Assembly: GCF_023053635.1 (NCBI RefSeq)
Contig: NC_086179.1
Coordinates: 2,494,001 to 2,558,000 of the forward strand
Length of the DNA stretch: 64,000 nt
Source of the DNA: Elgaria multicarinata webbii
Lineage: Eukaryota; Chordata; Lepidosauria; Squamata; Anguidae
Direction: 5' to 3'
The notes beneath the pieces are model-generated. The model was not told where the DNA came from. It worked only from the letters and a program-made list of their open reading frames with translations, and searched no databases. Shown piece by piece: positions 25,120 to 38,460 of this stretch; positions within the stretch are counted from its first letter, which is position 1, and each line of letters begins with the position of its first letter. A program made the translations under genes and the position numbers.

Positions 25120-25700
25120 TTTATTTATTTATTATTTATTTATTACATTTCTATACCGCCCAATAGCCGGAGCTCTCTGGGCGGTTCACAAAAATTAAAA
25201 CCATTCAAAGTATAAAACAACAGTATAAAACCATAATATAAAATACAATATAAAAGCTCACCCAGATAAAAACAGCAGCAATGCAAAATTTACGAATTTA
25301 AAACACTGAGTTAAAATTTATTTATAGACTGTTAAAATGCTGGGAGAATAAAAAGGTCTTCACCTGGCGTCTAAAAGCATATAGTGTAGGTGCCAAGAGA
25401 ACCTCCTTAGGGAGCTCATTCCACCGCCGGGGTGCCACAGCAGAGAAGGCCCTCCTCCTGGTAGCCACCTGCCTCACTTCCTTTGGCAGCGGCTCACGGA
25501 GATGGACCCCTGAGGATGACCTTAGGGTCCAGGCAGGTACATACGGGAGGAGGCGTTCCTTCAGGTAGCCTGGCCCCAAGCCGTTTAGGGCTTTAAATGT
25601 CGATACCAGCACTTTGAATCGGGCCCAGACCTGGACTGGCAGCCAATGAAGCTGGAAAAGGCCAGTCCGTGTTAGTAATCAGATTACCCAGTCTGGTACC
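25120..25700 (-). repeat. L2 LINE 3' end
   Basis: The minus strand encodes [20 protein letters not shown], then [19 protein letters not shown] and [10 protein letters not shown], followed by the L2 3' UTR and (TTTA)n at 25120. Confidence 0.9.
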
Positions 25701-26004
25701 CTCCAGATGTTTTGGTCTGCAACTCCCAGCATTCCTGACCGTTGGCCACGCTGGCCGAGGATGACGGAAGGAGTAATCCAACACTCCTCGAGAACACCGG
25801 GTTGGGGAAGGCTGCAATAGGGCCAGTGAACCGGGGTGGTTGGGCCAAAAGGCTTTCTGGGAAAGGTGGGCTTTTGAGGAGGGAGTTAAAGGAAGCAAGA
25901 CAGGCGCTGCTTCACAAGGCGTCTGGAAGGCAGCGAGGGACAAGCAGAGGAGGGTTTTGCACTTCACCTTAAGATGGTGGAGGAGCTGGAGGAAGGAAGA
26001 CCAC

Positions 26005-26265
26005 AGGCAAGGAATAATGGGCTCAAGTTACAGGAAGCCAGGTTCCGGCTGGACATCAGGAAAAACTTCCTGACTGTTAGAGCAGTACGACAATGGAACC
26101 AATGACCTAGGGAGGTGGTGGGCTCTCCCACACAAGAGGCCTTCAAGAGGCAGCTGGACAACCATCTGTCAGGGATGCCTTAGGGTGGATTCTTGCATTG
26201 AGCAGGGGGTTGGACTAGATGGCCTTGTAGGCGCCTTCCAACTCTACTATTCTATGACTCTAAGG
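26005..26265 (+). repeat. CR1 3' end shortly upstream of the first TYMP exon seen
   Basis: CR1 C terminus and tail (caaggaataatgggctcaag to tctatgactct), ending about 115 bases before the TYMP acceptor. Confidence 0.88.
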
Positions 26266-26377
26266 AGGTGCAAGGGTCTCTGCTGAAAACATCCTTTCTT
26301 TCTTCCACCTGGGAGGGGGGGTTATTTCTCACCGTCCCTTTCACAGCTGACATGTTGGCTTTGCCTTGCTTTGGCAG

Positions 26378-26536
26378 CGCCTGGCCCCACCAGCTCTGCG
26401 GCCCCCAATCCAAGCGGCAGGCTCAGCATTCCGGAAATAATCCGTAAGAAGCGGGATGGAGAGAACTTGCAGCAGGACGAGATCCGCTACTTTGTGCAGG
26501 CTGTGACCAGGAGGGCCTTGCAGGACGGGCAGATCG
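26378..26536 (+). CDS. TYMP: TYMP exon: N-terminal helical domain
   Basis: Encodes a Pro/Ser-rich leader, then [14 protein letters not shown] and [11 protein letters not shown], matching the start of the thymidine phosphorylase alpha domain. The acceptor is tttggcag and the donor gtgagg, ending in phase 1. The leader is about 14 residues shorter than the human one, which is the part expected in the missing exon. Confidence 0.93.
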
Positions 26537-29500
26537 GTGAGGAGGATCGCAAAGGGCAGAGGGTCGGGCATGGGGGGTGGGAGGAAGAACTCTGGAAGCG
26601 GGGGAGAAGTGTTGTGCTTCAGGCCCAATCAAAGCAATCGAACCTTACGGGGGGTGGAAGAAGCCTCAAGTTATTTGTAATGTATGTAAACATTACTCGT
26701 TTCCCTCTAGGCTTTCATTTCCTTAGAACTAGAAAGGAAGGTGGTCGTGTGCCTTTTTTATACAGGACCATCCTCTATTTGAAATGGCTGTCCTGTCCAA
26801 TTCTGGGTTAAAGATAAAGGACCATAAAAACTGCGGCCCACCCATAATTCGCACTTGGACAGCAGGCTGAAGAGGCAGGCTCCCTCCAGATCCAGGTCGC
26901 CTCCAGACGGTTCCTCTGGCTCTTTTTCTTACAGGAGAAGTGTCACGCTCTCTAAGAGCTTCTCTACATGAATGATTTATTGCACGCTCATGGATGTTTG
27001 CTGATAGTTTACAAGACTTCACCAACCTCCAAAATCTCTCTCTTGCTTTTCCCAAGTAATCTTGCTTTTTTTTTTTTTAATGGAGATAATGCAGTATTTA
27101 AAGTTATTGCAGGAAGTCTTCAGTGTGTAAAGTCATTGTAGCATTATAATTCTGCCAGTAGATGGAGCTGTTTCATTGAACATAATAGCATTACCGAGAA
27201 GGGAAGTTTTCAATTCAAAATCGTGTGGCCACTGTCTAAAGAAGCCTGTTGTAAATGCAGAAAGACTTCAGAAGAAGACACCCTGGTAAGGGTGCAGGTT
27301 CCCGCCCCCCTAATGTAGAGAAACCCTAACTCTGATGGCTATTACATTCCAAAGCTAGAGAGAGAGTCCTAGGCATTAAGGAATATTAGTAGTCTTTTGT
27401 TGAAGAAGATACTGAACTCTCAGGCTGCAATCCTTTACCCACTTACTTGGGAGTTCTACTTTGGCCTCTGGCCAAACAGGTTTTGCAGGTTTTTCAAACA
27501 CTACAAAACCCTTTACAGCTTCTTGACCACACTGGATTCAGCCCGCGGGAGCTGCATGGTTGCTTGCTGGCCCAAGCTGAGCTGTGGGTTCCCTTTGCTT
27601 CCGAGTTAAGCAGCTCACTTCAGCGAATCCCTGTCTTCTAGGAGCCATGCTGATGGCCATCCGATTGCAAGGCATGGAGCCCAATGAGATTCTGGCGCTG
27701 ACCCGGGAGATGGCCACATCCGGGAGGATCCTTGAGTGGCCGGAGAAGTGGCGGGGGCTTCTGGTGGACAAGCACTCCACTGGCGGGGTGGGCGACAAAG
27801 TCAGCCTGCCTCTGGTGCCGGCCCTCGTGGCATGCGACTGCAAGGTGAGTGGGTCCAGAAAGCCACCAGCCTCCCCAGGTCCTGGCCAAGGTTACAGGCG
27901 GCCAGATCCCTGTTCCCAAGCCACACTGGCTCTCCTGCTTCACGTGAGGCACACTGGATTGCAAGGGACATTGCTCAAGAACCCTCTCCTTCTTCACCTT
28001 CGAATTCAGGTTGAAGAGGAATCATAGAATCATAGAATAGCAGAGTTGGAAGGGGCCTACAAGACCATCGAGTCCAACCCCCTGCTCAATGCAGGAACCC
28101 ACCCTAAAGCATCCCTGACAGATGGTGCAGCTGCTCTGCAAACCAAGGTGCGCTTTGCGAAACCAGAGCTGCTAGACAGATCATATCTAAGGTCTTGCAA
28201 CAAACAAACCGATTGGAACAACAAAGAGTGAAGCCAAACACCACATTTTCAGAGGGGGTGGGGAAGGGAAGCAGCCCTCGCTGTGGTCAGTTCAAATGTG
28301 CCTCCCCATCTCTTGACTTCAGCAAAGCTTTTGACAAAGTGCCACATGACATTCTGATCAACAAACTTGCTAAAAGTGGGCTAGATGGAACAACTATTAG
28401 GTGGATTCACAGTTGGCTACAGAATCGGACTCAAAGAGTACTTATCAATGGAACCTTCTCAAACTGGGGAGAGGCAACGAGTGGGGTGCCGCAGGGCTCA
28501 GTCCTGGGCCCAGTGCTCTTCAACATTTTTATTAATGATTTGGATGAGGAGGTGCAGGGAACGCTGATCAAATTTGCAGATGACACAAAATTGGGTGGGA
28601 TAGCGAATACCCTGGAAGACAGAAACAAACTTCAAAGTAATCTTGATAGGTTGGAGTGCTGGGATGAAAACAACAGAATGAAATTTAATAGGGATAAATG
28701 CCAAGTTCTACATCTAGGAAATAGAAACCAAATGTACAGTTACAAGATGGGGGATACTTGGCTCAGCAATACTACAAACGAGAAGGACATTGGAATTGTT
28801 GTAGATCACAAGCTGAATATGAGCCAACAGTGCGATATGGCTGCAAGAAAGGCAAATGCTATTTTGGGCTGCATGAATAGAAGTATAGTTTCCAAATCAC
28901 GGGAGGTACTGGTTCCTCTCTATTCGGCCCTGGTTAGGCCTCATCTTGAATATTGCATCCAGTTCTGGGCTCCACAATTCAAGAAGGACGCAGACAAGCT
29001 GGAGCGTGTTCAGAGGAGGGCAACCAGGATGATCGGGGTGGGTGGGTCTGCAAACAAAGCCCTATGAGGAGAGACTGAAAGAACTGGGCATGTTTAGCCT
29101 GGAGAAGAGAAGATTGAGGGGAGACATGATAGCACTCTTCAAATACTTCAAAGGTTGTCACCCAGAGGAGGGCCAGGATCTCTTCTCCATCCTCTCAGAG
29201 TGCAGGACACGGAATAACGGGCTCAAGTCACATAGGGTGACCATATGAAAAGGAGGACAGGGCTCCTGTATCTTTAACAATTTCACAGAAAAGGGAATTT
29301 CAGCAGGTGTCATTAGTATATATGGAGAAGCTAGTGAAATTCCCTCTTCATCACAACAGTTATAGCTGCAGGAGCTATACTAGACTGACCAGATTTTAAA
29401 GACGGCAGGGCACCTGCAGGTTTCACTGTTGTGATGAAGAGGAAATTTCACCAGGTTCTTCATATATACAAATGACACCTGCTGAAATTCCCCTTTAAAT

Positions 29501-31098
29501 ACAGCTGTTAGAGATAGAGGAGCCCTGTCCTCCTTTTCATATGGTTGCCCTAAAGTCACAGGAAGCCAGATTCCAGCTGGACATCAGGAAAAACGTCCTG
29601 ACTGTTAGAGCAGTACGACAATGGAACCAGTTCCCTAGGGAGGTTGTGGGCTCTCCCACACTAGAAGCCTTCAAGAGGCAGCTGGACAACCACCTGTCAG
29701 GGATGCTTTAGGGTGGATTCCTGCATTGAGCAGGGGGTTGGACTTGATGGCCTTGTAGGCCCCTTCCAACTCTGCTATTCTATGATTCTATGATCTCCAG
29801 GGCTTAGCTGGGGCCAAGGTGGGTGAGCAATTCTGAAAGTTGGAAGCTGAACTCCAAGGCTACGCTGGGTGCTGATAGGCTGCCTACAAAGATGACCCAA
29901 GAAACCTCCCCCTCCTTCCCACAACTACAAATGAGTTTGCACTTGATATAAGCCCCATGCCTGGGAGGGAGGTTCAGTTTCCCAGGGTACAGGGGTGGGC
30001 ACTAGAAGCATAAGCAGCTTAAACAAAGAGAGAAGGGTGGTGGTGGGGTTGGAGGGGGTCGGGGGCTTAAACCTGCTCTTCAGATTTTGTGTTAAGGGGT
30101 GGGGTTTAACTCTCTCTCCTTTGGCTTCTCACATGGAGTCATTAATGTTCAAAGCAAAAGAGCAGCAGCCAGAAGACTGTGGCCTTCGTGGCCCTGGCGG
30201 CATGAGCAGAGGGCGCTTCCTTCTTCAAGAATAACACTCTGTTCTTCTTAAACTGTCAGTTTCCAAGCGGACCGCTTCTCCTCCGCTTCCCAACCAAGTT
30301 AGTGGCAAGATTTTCCTCTTTCTTTGAACCAGGTGCCCATGATCAGTGGCCGAGGCCTGGGCTACACCGGCGGCACGCTGGACAAGCTGGAGTCTGTGCC
30401 TGGCTTTGTGGTCTCCCAGAGCCCAGAGCAGGTGAGCTACCCCGCATCGTGATGGACCCCAATAAAGGGCTTCTCTAAACGAGCAATTTATCGCACACTC
30501 CTGATTAGCCACTCACAGAAGTATTCGGTCCATTACATGACGTCGTCGAACAACCAGGACATCTCCCGTAGTATCACCTGGAAAGCCCTCAATGAAAAGA
30601 ACCAGTTTTAATCTAGTAATGTCTGGGAGAAAGTGGGATCTTCTGCCACAAGATGGCACTGTCTCAAAAGAAGTGGAGGGAGGGGATATTCAATTTTTCG
30701 CCCATGTAATGCAGCACATAACAATCACGCAAAAGTTCCGGGTAAGCAATGTGATTGCCCCTTAATGCAGAGATGCTCCAAGGGGCCTGGAGACTTTGTT
30801 GGGAGTGCACTGCTCTCTGGAAGGAGTGGGGGGGAAGAATGGTCAGTACCTCCAGATGTGGTGCTCAGAGGTGGGTGAGGCAAGGAGCAGGCCCCTGGGG
30901 AAAGAGCAGGGAAGTCCCTTGCAGTCAAGCCAGCAGAACTGGGGATCTCTGGATGGTGTCTGACCAGGGTGATGTCTGCCATCCCAGGCAGGAGGGGCTG
31001 AGGCACCTTGGTGGGGCACATGTATTTGATTTATATCTCACGTTCCCACCCAAAATGGTGCCCAAGTTGGCTAAAAGTTAAAATACCAAAAATAAAAC

Positions 31099-31151
<53 letters not shown>

Positions 31152-32970
31152 GCTGAGGACAATTAGAAATGCAACAATGAAAGCGATAACTTCCATTCGC
31201 ACGTGTCTCCAGCTGAAAGGGTCTCAGATATTAGGACTGGCACAGACCTTGGCGAGCCACTGCCAGGATCTGGACCAAGGATCTGGCTCAACGCAAGGCA
31301 GCTCCACGTCTTCTGCGACGGAAACTTCTCAGATCCGCTCCGAGGCTGGCTGTGCTTTGCTTGGTGGGTCACACAATTCCAGCTGAGCATTAGTTACGGG
31401 TTGTTGCGGGGGGACAGGCATCATTGGTGGCACTGGGGTAAGCTCCTGCCGAAATGTGTGGTCTGTGACTGAGGACTGGTGGTGCCTCTTCTCAAGATTT
31501 CTTCCCGAAACCCTCCAAGCAAGACATTCCACAAGCTAGTTCTGTGGCTGCTGTCCTGTTGCAGTTCCTTAACGTGGTTGTATTGCATTACACGGGAGCA
31601 GGGCATGATGGTTGCAGGACGGTTGGACTCCGGGTTGGCGCCAAGCTCCTGGAGCTGGAAGTGCCGGCCCAGCCTTAGCAGAGAGGCTCATGGGAAATGG
31701 ACTCTCTTTTCCCTCTGTACTTGGCGTCGTCTTCTCCAATCTAGTGACCCCCTGATGTACTGGATGAAAACTCCCAGCATGCCCCAGCCAGGGGGATGCT
31801 GGGAGTTTTCATCCTACACGTCTGGAGGACACCAATTTGGGGGAAGGCTGACGTAGAGATTTCTCCTCAGAACTCAAGCTTTGCCTTGGCAATGAAGGCA
31901 GGTCATGGGGATGCTTTGCTCCATGGGCAGGACGGAGGATCTTGGACGGAGAGAGCCTAGCTACAGTGATCCATGCTCTGATAACCTCTCGCTTGGATTA
32001 CTGCAATGCGTTATACGTGGGGCTGCCTTTGAAAACGGTCCAGAAGCTTCAGCTGGTACAAAACAGGGCAGCCCGTTTACTAACAGGGACTGGCCGGCGA
32101 GATCACATTACGCCAGTCCTTTTACAACTTCATTGGCTGCCAGTCCAGGTCCGGGCCGGATTCAAAGTGCTGGTATTGACATTCAAAGCCCTAAACGGCT
32201 TGGGGCCATGTTACCTGAAGCAACGCCTCCTCCCATACATACCTGCCTGGACCTTAAGGTGATCCTGAGGGGGTCCTTCTCTGCGAGCCCCTGCCAAAGG
32301 AAGTGAGGCAGGTGGCTACCAGGAGCAGGGCCTTCTCTGCTGTGGCACCCCGGCTGTGGAATGAGCTCCCTAAGGAGGTTCGCTTGGCACCTACATTATA
32401 TGCTTTTAGATGCCAGGTGAAGACCTTTTTATTCTCCCAGCATTTTAACAGTCTATAAATAAATTTTAACTTGGTGTTTTAAAGTTGTAATTTTGCATTG
32501 CTGCTGTTTTTATCTGGTTGAGCTTTTATATTGTATTTTATATTATGGTTTCATACTGTTGTTTTATACTTTGAATGTTTTTAATTTTTGTGACCTGCCC
32601 AGAGAGCTCCGGCTATTGGGCGGTATAGAAAGGCAATAAATAAATAAATAGCGCAGGCCTTGTTCCCCTGCAGATGAAGCACATCCTAGAGGCGGTTGGC
32701 TGCTGCATCGTGGAGCAAAGTCAAGAGCTGGTCCCAGCCGACAAGGTCCTCTATGCCCTGAGAGATGTCACGGCTACTGTGGACAGCCTGCCCCTCATCA
32801 CAGGTACGGGGGCAGGTCCTGTCATAGAATTGCTGAGGCTGAGCCCTTCGGAGCCCTTCTACTGAAACAGCCCATACTGTTTATATGTGCCTAGCATATT
32901 TGATCTGCCTGCTGTATTTTCTGAGATGCTTCCGGACAAGGCTGGTATGGTGCAATCATCCTGCCTCATC

Positions 32971-33029
<59 letters not shown>

Positions 33030-34297
33030 TTTATCACTCATAGCGGTTTTTCTAGACGGACATGATGGGCTTTGCCAAGTCATAGAATCATAGAATAGTA
33101 GAGTTGGAAGGGACCTACAAGGCCATTGAGTCCAACCCCCTGCTCAATGCAGAAATCCACCCTAAAGCATCCATGACAGAGGGTTGTCCAGCTGCCTCTT
33201 GAAGGCCTCTAGTGTGGGAGAGCCCACAATCTCCCTAGGGAACTGATTCCATTGTCGTAGTGCTCTAACAGTCAGGAAGTTTTTCCTGATGTCTAGCTGG
33301 AATCTGGCTTCCTGTAACTTGAGCCCATTATTCCGTGTCCTCCATCCTGGGAGGATGGAGAAGAGATCCTGGCCCTCCTCTGTGTGACAACCTTTCAAGT
33401 ATTTGAAGAGTGCTATCATGTCTCCCCTCAATCTTCTCTTCTCCAGGCTAAACAGGCCCAGTTCTTTCAGTCTCTCTTTATAGGGCTTTGTTTCCAGACC
33501 CCTGATCATCCTGGTTGCCCTCCTCTGAACATGCTCCAGCTTGTCTGCGTCCTTAGGATAGCTGCCCACTGTGGCTTGAATATTCAAAATGGCCACCAAC
33601 ATGCACCATGACCCACCATGGCTTAAATAAGCCCATGGTGGGCTGTTGTGATCATGTGAACCTGGTCAATAACAGCTAACTTCTCCTGTACTGTATGTGG
33701 ACCAAGGGAGACCATGAAGGCAGGGGTCCACCAAACAGGATCCATCCTTTTCAATCCATGCATTTCCTACCAAGGCTCCATCTCACCAAAGCAGCTTCCT
33801 CTCTCTTGGTCCGCAGGCTCCATCATGAGTAAGAAGGTTGCAGAGAACATCTCTGCGCTGGTGCTGGACGTGAAGTTTGGCAGCGCTGCCCTCTACCCCA
33901 CCCTGGAGAGTGCCCAGCAGTTGGCACAAAGCCTGGTGAGTCAGCCAGGGCAGATCCGCAGCGCTCTCAGCTCTGTGCGCGCCTGGGTGGTGGGGCCAAA
34001 CGCTCAGGTGAAGGGGGAGTTCTGGATCACGCGACATCCAAAAAAGAGTGTGGCTGTGTCAGGCTCTCCCTTGGTGGAACCCTGCGTTCTGCTTCGTGCA
34101 AGAGGCAGGTCGGATGCTTCCATTGATCCACAGGACGCCTAGGGCTGGCGGACCTTGCTGCAATGGCCGGGAGATCTTTGTTAGCATGGCCTAACCTAGC
34201 TTTCCACAAATGTGGTGTCTACCATCTCCATGCCCCCTGACAAAAAGCTTCATCCCACCTTCCTGTTTCCCTCGAATTATCCCCTACAGCACTAACC

Positions 34298-34346
<49 letters not shown>

Positions 34347-35122
34347 AGCTAAATCACACCCTGGGCAGCAGCACTCCTAAGATCCTTTGCATATCAGAAA
34401 TTGCGTTTTAGGGAGAAAATGTGAAAAAAATCATAAAAAATCAACGGATGACCCAATCCAATTCAAATTTGGTGTGCTTAAAGCTCTCCTTAATTTCTAT
34501 TACTGTTCCAGTTTTGATGTCTTTATCTTTAAAGCTTATGCAGATGTAAGCATTTGTTTAATTTTTCTTCAAATCCTGCTCCTGCGCCCCAGTGGCCGCT
34601 TGGATGATACGCTCGAAAACTAGTATCAAAATACGGCGAGTCTTTTGCTTTTATGGCACAATTAAGGCAGGATGCCTGGGAATACTTCACAATAAAAGCA
34701 GATTATAAACTGGAAAACTTCGGAGTCCTTTGCATGCAATTCGCAGTGATTGCACAGTATAACGCTGGTGTGATAAAGCTCTAAATGCCCCACTCCCTCA
34801 ACCTTGCTACCAGTGGGAGGGTTGAATCATAGAATAGCAGAGTTGGAAGGGGCCTACAAGGCCATCGAGTCCAACCCCCTGCTCAATGCAGGAATGCTAA
34901 AGCATTCCTGCTAAAGCATCCCTGACAGATGGTTGTCCAGCTGCCTCTTGAATGCCTCTAGTGTGGGAGAGCCCACAACCTCCCTAGGTAACTGATTCCA
35001 TTGTTGTACTGCTCTAACAGTCAGGAAGTTTTACCTGATGTCCAGCTGGAATCTGGCTTGCTTTAACTTGAGCCCATTATTCCGTGTCCTCTTCTTGCAC
35101 CAAGCATGGATGGTTCCCCTGA

Positions 35123-35177
<55 letters not shown>

Positions 35178-35458
35178 CCTCCCTCCTTCTCTCTCTCAGG
35201 TGTCGGTTGGGACCCAGCTCAAGATCAACACAGCTGCAGTGCTCAGCAGGATGGACGGGCCCTTGGGACGTCGAGTGGGTCACTCCTTGGAGGTGCTCGA
35301 ATCCTTGGAGTGCCTGGAAGGACGAGGCCCTGAGGATCTCCGTGAACTGGTGACCACACTAGGTCTGCCCCGACGGGTGCCTGAGCGGCATTCTTTCCAG
35401 ATGCTTGGGACTTCTGTCCTGCTCTTCGGACAATTGCTTCCCATTGTGACACCTGCGA

Positions 35459-35490
<32 letters not shown>

Positions 35491-38428
35491 ATGGGCAGCA
35501 TCAAGCATAGGCATGGTTGGGCAACAGCCGAGGGGGGCACACCCCAGCAGGGGCTGGCTTGCAAGGGCCCCCTGGATTTGTTCATCTTCTTCTGCGTGGC
35601 AGCAAGTAAGCGGCAGTTACTGCAGCCGAAACTCTCCCCACGGCCTGAGTTCGATCCCAGCGGAAGCTGGTTCTCAGGCAGCTGGCTCAGGTCGACTTAG
35701 CCTTCCATCCTTCCGAGGTCGGTAAAATGAGTACCCAGCTAGCTGGGGGAAAGGTAGCCACGACTGGGGAAGGCAATGGCAAACCACCCCGCTACAAAGC
35801 CTGCCAAGAAAACATCGGCAAAAGCAGGTGTCCCTCTAGGAGTCAGTAATGACTCAAGTGCTTTGCACGAGAGGTTCCTTTCCTTTCTTATGCTAGGCAG
35901 GGCTCCTGCAGCTCTAACTATTGTGATGAAGAGGGAATTTCCCCAGGTGCTGCATGCATACAAATGACACCTGCTGAATTTCTCTTTTCTATGCAACTGT
36001 TAAAGATACAGGAGCCCGGTCCTCCTTCGCATAGGGTCACCCTAGCCTCATGCAGCTATTCTGTCTTTTTTCCCTAATGTGTTTTCCACAGTAGGAAGTG
36101 ATGGGAAAACATCCTGTGGAACCCTTTAAAAAGTGCATGATGGAGGCCAGGCCACAGTGTAATAAACACCTTGTCCGGAAGGGCCAGGATGCTCCCCTGC
36201 AAAGGCCTCTCTGGCAGCCCTGGTATCGGTGCACCCAGGAAACAGAGGCCGAGGGCTCCCAGCCTCGTTTGGCCTCACGGCTTCTCCCTCCATCTCTGCA
36301 GGAGGAACCTTGCTGTGGCAGTGCGGGAGAGCCGGATCGCTGCCCGAGGGCACGGCCCACATCGCCAGAGCCCTGGACAACGGCACCGCCCTGCGCACCT
36401 TCCAGGCCATGCTGCAGGCGCAAGGGGTGGAGGCCGACGTGGCCCGCGCACTGTGCGCGGGGACGGAGGAGCAGCGCTTGCAGGTGCTGAGGCGGGCCCA
36501 GGCCCAGGAGGAGCTGGTGGCTCAGCGTGGTGGTAAGGAGCGGGTGGCCGTGGGGAGGGAGTGCGTGGCGCTCCCTGCTTCTCCGAAGAATGAGAAGATC
36601 CGGGGCAGCACTACCGGGGTTGTTTCCTGCGGCTCACGGGGAACGACGGAGATCTACAGGTGGTCTCTTTGTCATATTTCTGCCAGCTGAGGCAAAGAGC
36701 GCTCTTCTAAGCAGGTGGCGCATCCCTCTCCAAAGACAGCAATTGCAGGCGAAGGGCGTAGTCTAGGGTGACCCTATGGAAAGGAGGACAGGGCTCCTGT
36801 ATCTGTAACACTTGCATAGAAAAGGGAATTTCAGCAGGTGTCCTTTGCATGCATGCAGCACCGGGTGAAATTCCTTCTTCATCACAACAATGAAAGCTGC
36901 AGGAGCCCTGCCCTCTTTTGTATCCCTCAGGACAGGGCTCCTGCAGCTTTCACTATTGTGATGGAATTTCACCAGGTTCCCCATATATACCAATGACACC
37001 TGCTGAAATTCCCTTTTCTATGCAGCTGTTAAAGATACAGGAGCCGGTCCTCCTTTCGATAGGGTCACCCTAGGTAGCTGCTTCAGCCAATTCATAGCAC
37101 CTCTGCTCCCTTTAAACACCTGCAGGTAGCAGCCATGGGGGTGGAGCGAGGGTGTGTGTGCATAGTTTGTATCAGGACTCTGGCAAGGGAGAGGGGGGTT
37201 GACCCCTCGTCACACATGTGGTTGGTTGGTTTTTCCTAACGGGGCCTTGGTAGGAGAAACATCTTTGGCAGGAAGTTGATTTTCTCTGGGGAATTGATTT
37301 GGTGTGTAAGGAAAGGGTGAAACTCACCTTGTCCCCCGCTGAACCCTTCTCCTCTTGCACACAGCTGCCGCCCCCATTACCATGTCTACTTTGGTCCCAA
37401 TTCTCTCGGCATTCAAGTTCTGAAACTAGCCCACAATGGCTCGGCAGAACCTGGGTCCCAGAGCCCACACCTTCTCAGGTCCGCTGGCCATTCAGGAAAA
37501 GGAGCAACCGTTATTGAGAAACGAGGAGTCAGCCCCACGTCTCTTCAGAGAGTGGGGTGGTGGCGGTGGCGGCATGGGTGCTGCCTTCTGCCACCAGTGG
37601 CAGAGGCTTCCAAGGAAGAGGGGTTGCGCACCCGTCCCTACAGATCCACCGGCCCACGCTTCTCTGCCTCAAGACATCTTGCTGCCCTGCTCTACCTGCC
37701 CAGGTTGGCTTGGAGGTAGCAGTGACATTTGGCCAACTGTGCTCCTGACCTTTCTCCACAGGGACCGTCCAGCAGATTCTTGCTCTGCCCCTTGCTCGGA
37801 CGCTACATGGTTTGGGAGCCGGCCGCACCCAGAAGGGGCAAGCCATCAACCACCGTGTGGGTGCTGAGCTGCTGGTCTCCGTGGGGCAACGGGTGAGGAA
37901 AGGTAACACCCTGCAGTCCTTGGGGGTGGGGGGAAGGTTAACTGCGATCCACCAGGAGGCCAGGAGGGGTTTTGCAAACTTTTCAGGGCCCAAAACACGA
38001 CTGCTGCTGAGTCTAAAATGCCCAGCCCAGCCCAGCCCAGCCCTGATGGCCCTTCTGAGCAGGTAAGAAAGAGGACCTAAGAAATAGGGTTCAATTTCCT
38101 ATATTGACATTAACAAGGAGTACCTCAAAAATGTTGTTCAATAGTGTGTATTTACACATTGTGTTTTAATGGCATGCATGCACTACGTTGTTGCGATTTA
38201 TGTGATGGTTAGCCTGTATATTATTGTTACAGGGCCGCATCCCCCGGGGACTGTTTGAAGTGACGAACAGTGATTTACAACTGAAGAAGACGGGCATTGA
38301 AACGGAATACACAATCCGGAATGTCTGTTTTTATTTGATGGATGTTGTTGTGTCACTACTATGTATATTTGGCCTGCATTATCATTTATTTCTTATCCCT
38401 ATTGAGATTTTGATTGTATATTCATATT

Positions 38429-38460
<32 letters not shown>

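Noticed and set aside
26371-26377. Translation of TYMP starting just before the first exon seen
   Set aside because: The codon at 26371 is TTG, not ATG, and the bases form a splice acceptor (tttggcag).
30333-30431. Idea that the GLGYTGG change removes the catalytic His of TYMP
   Set aside because: The catalytic His is the one in KHSTGG (exon 27642-27844), which is intact.
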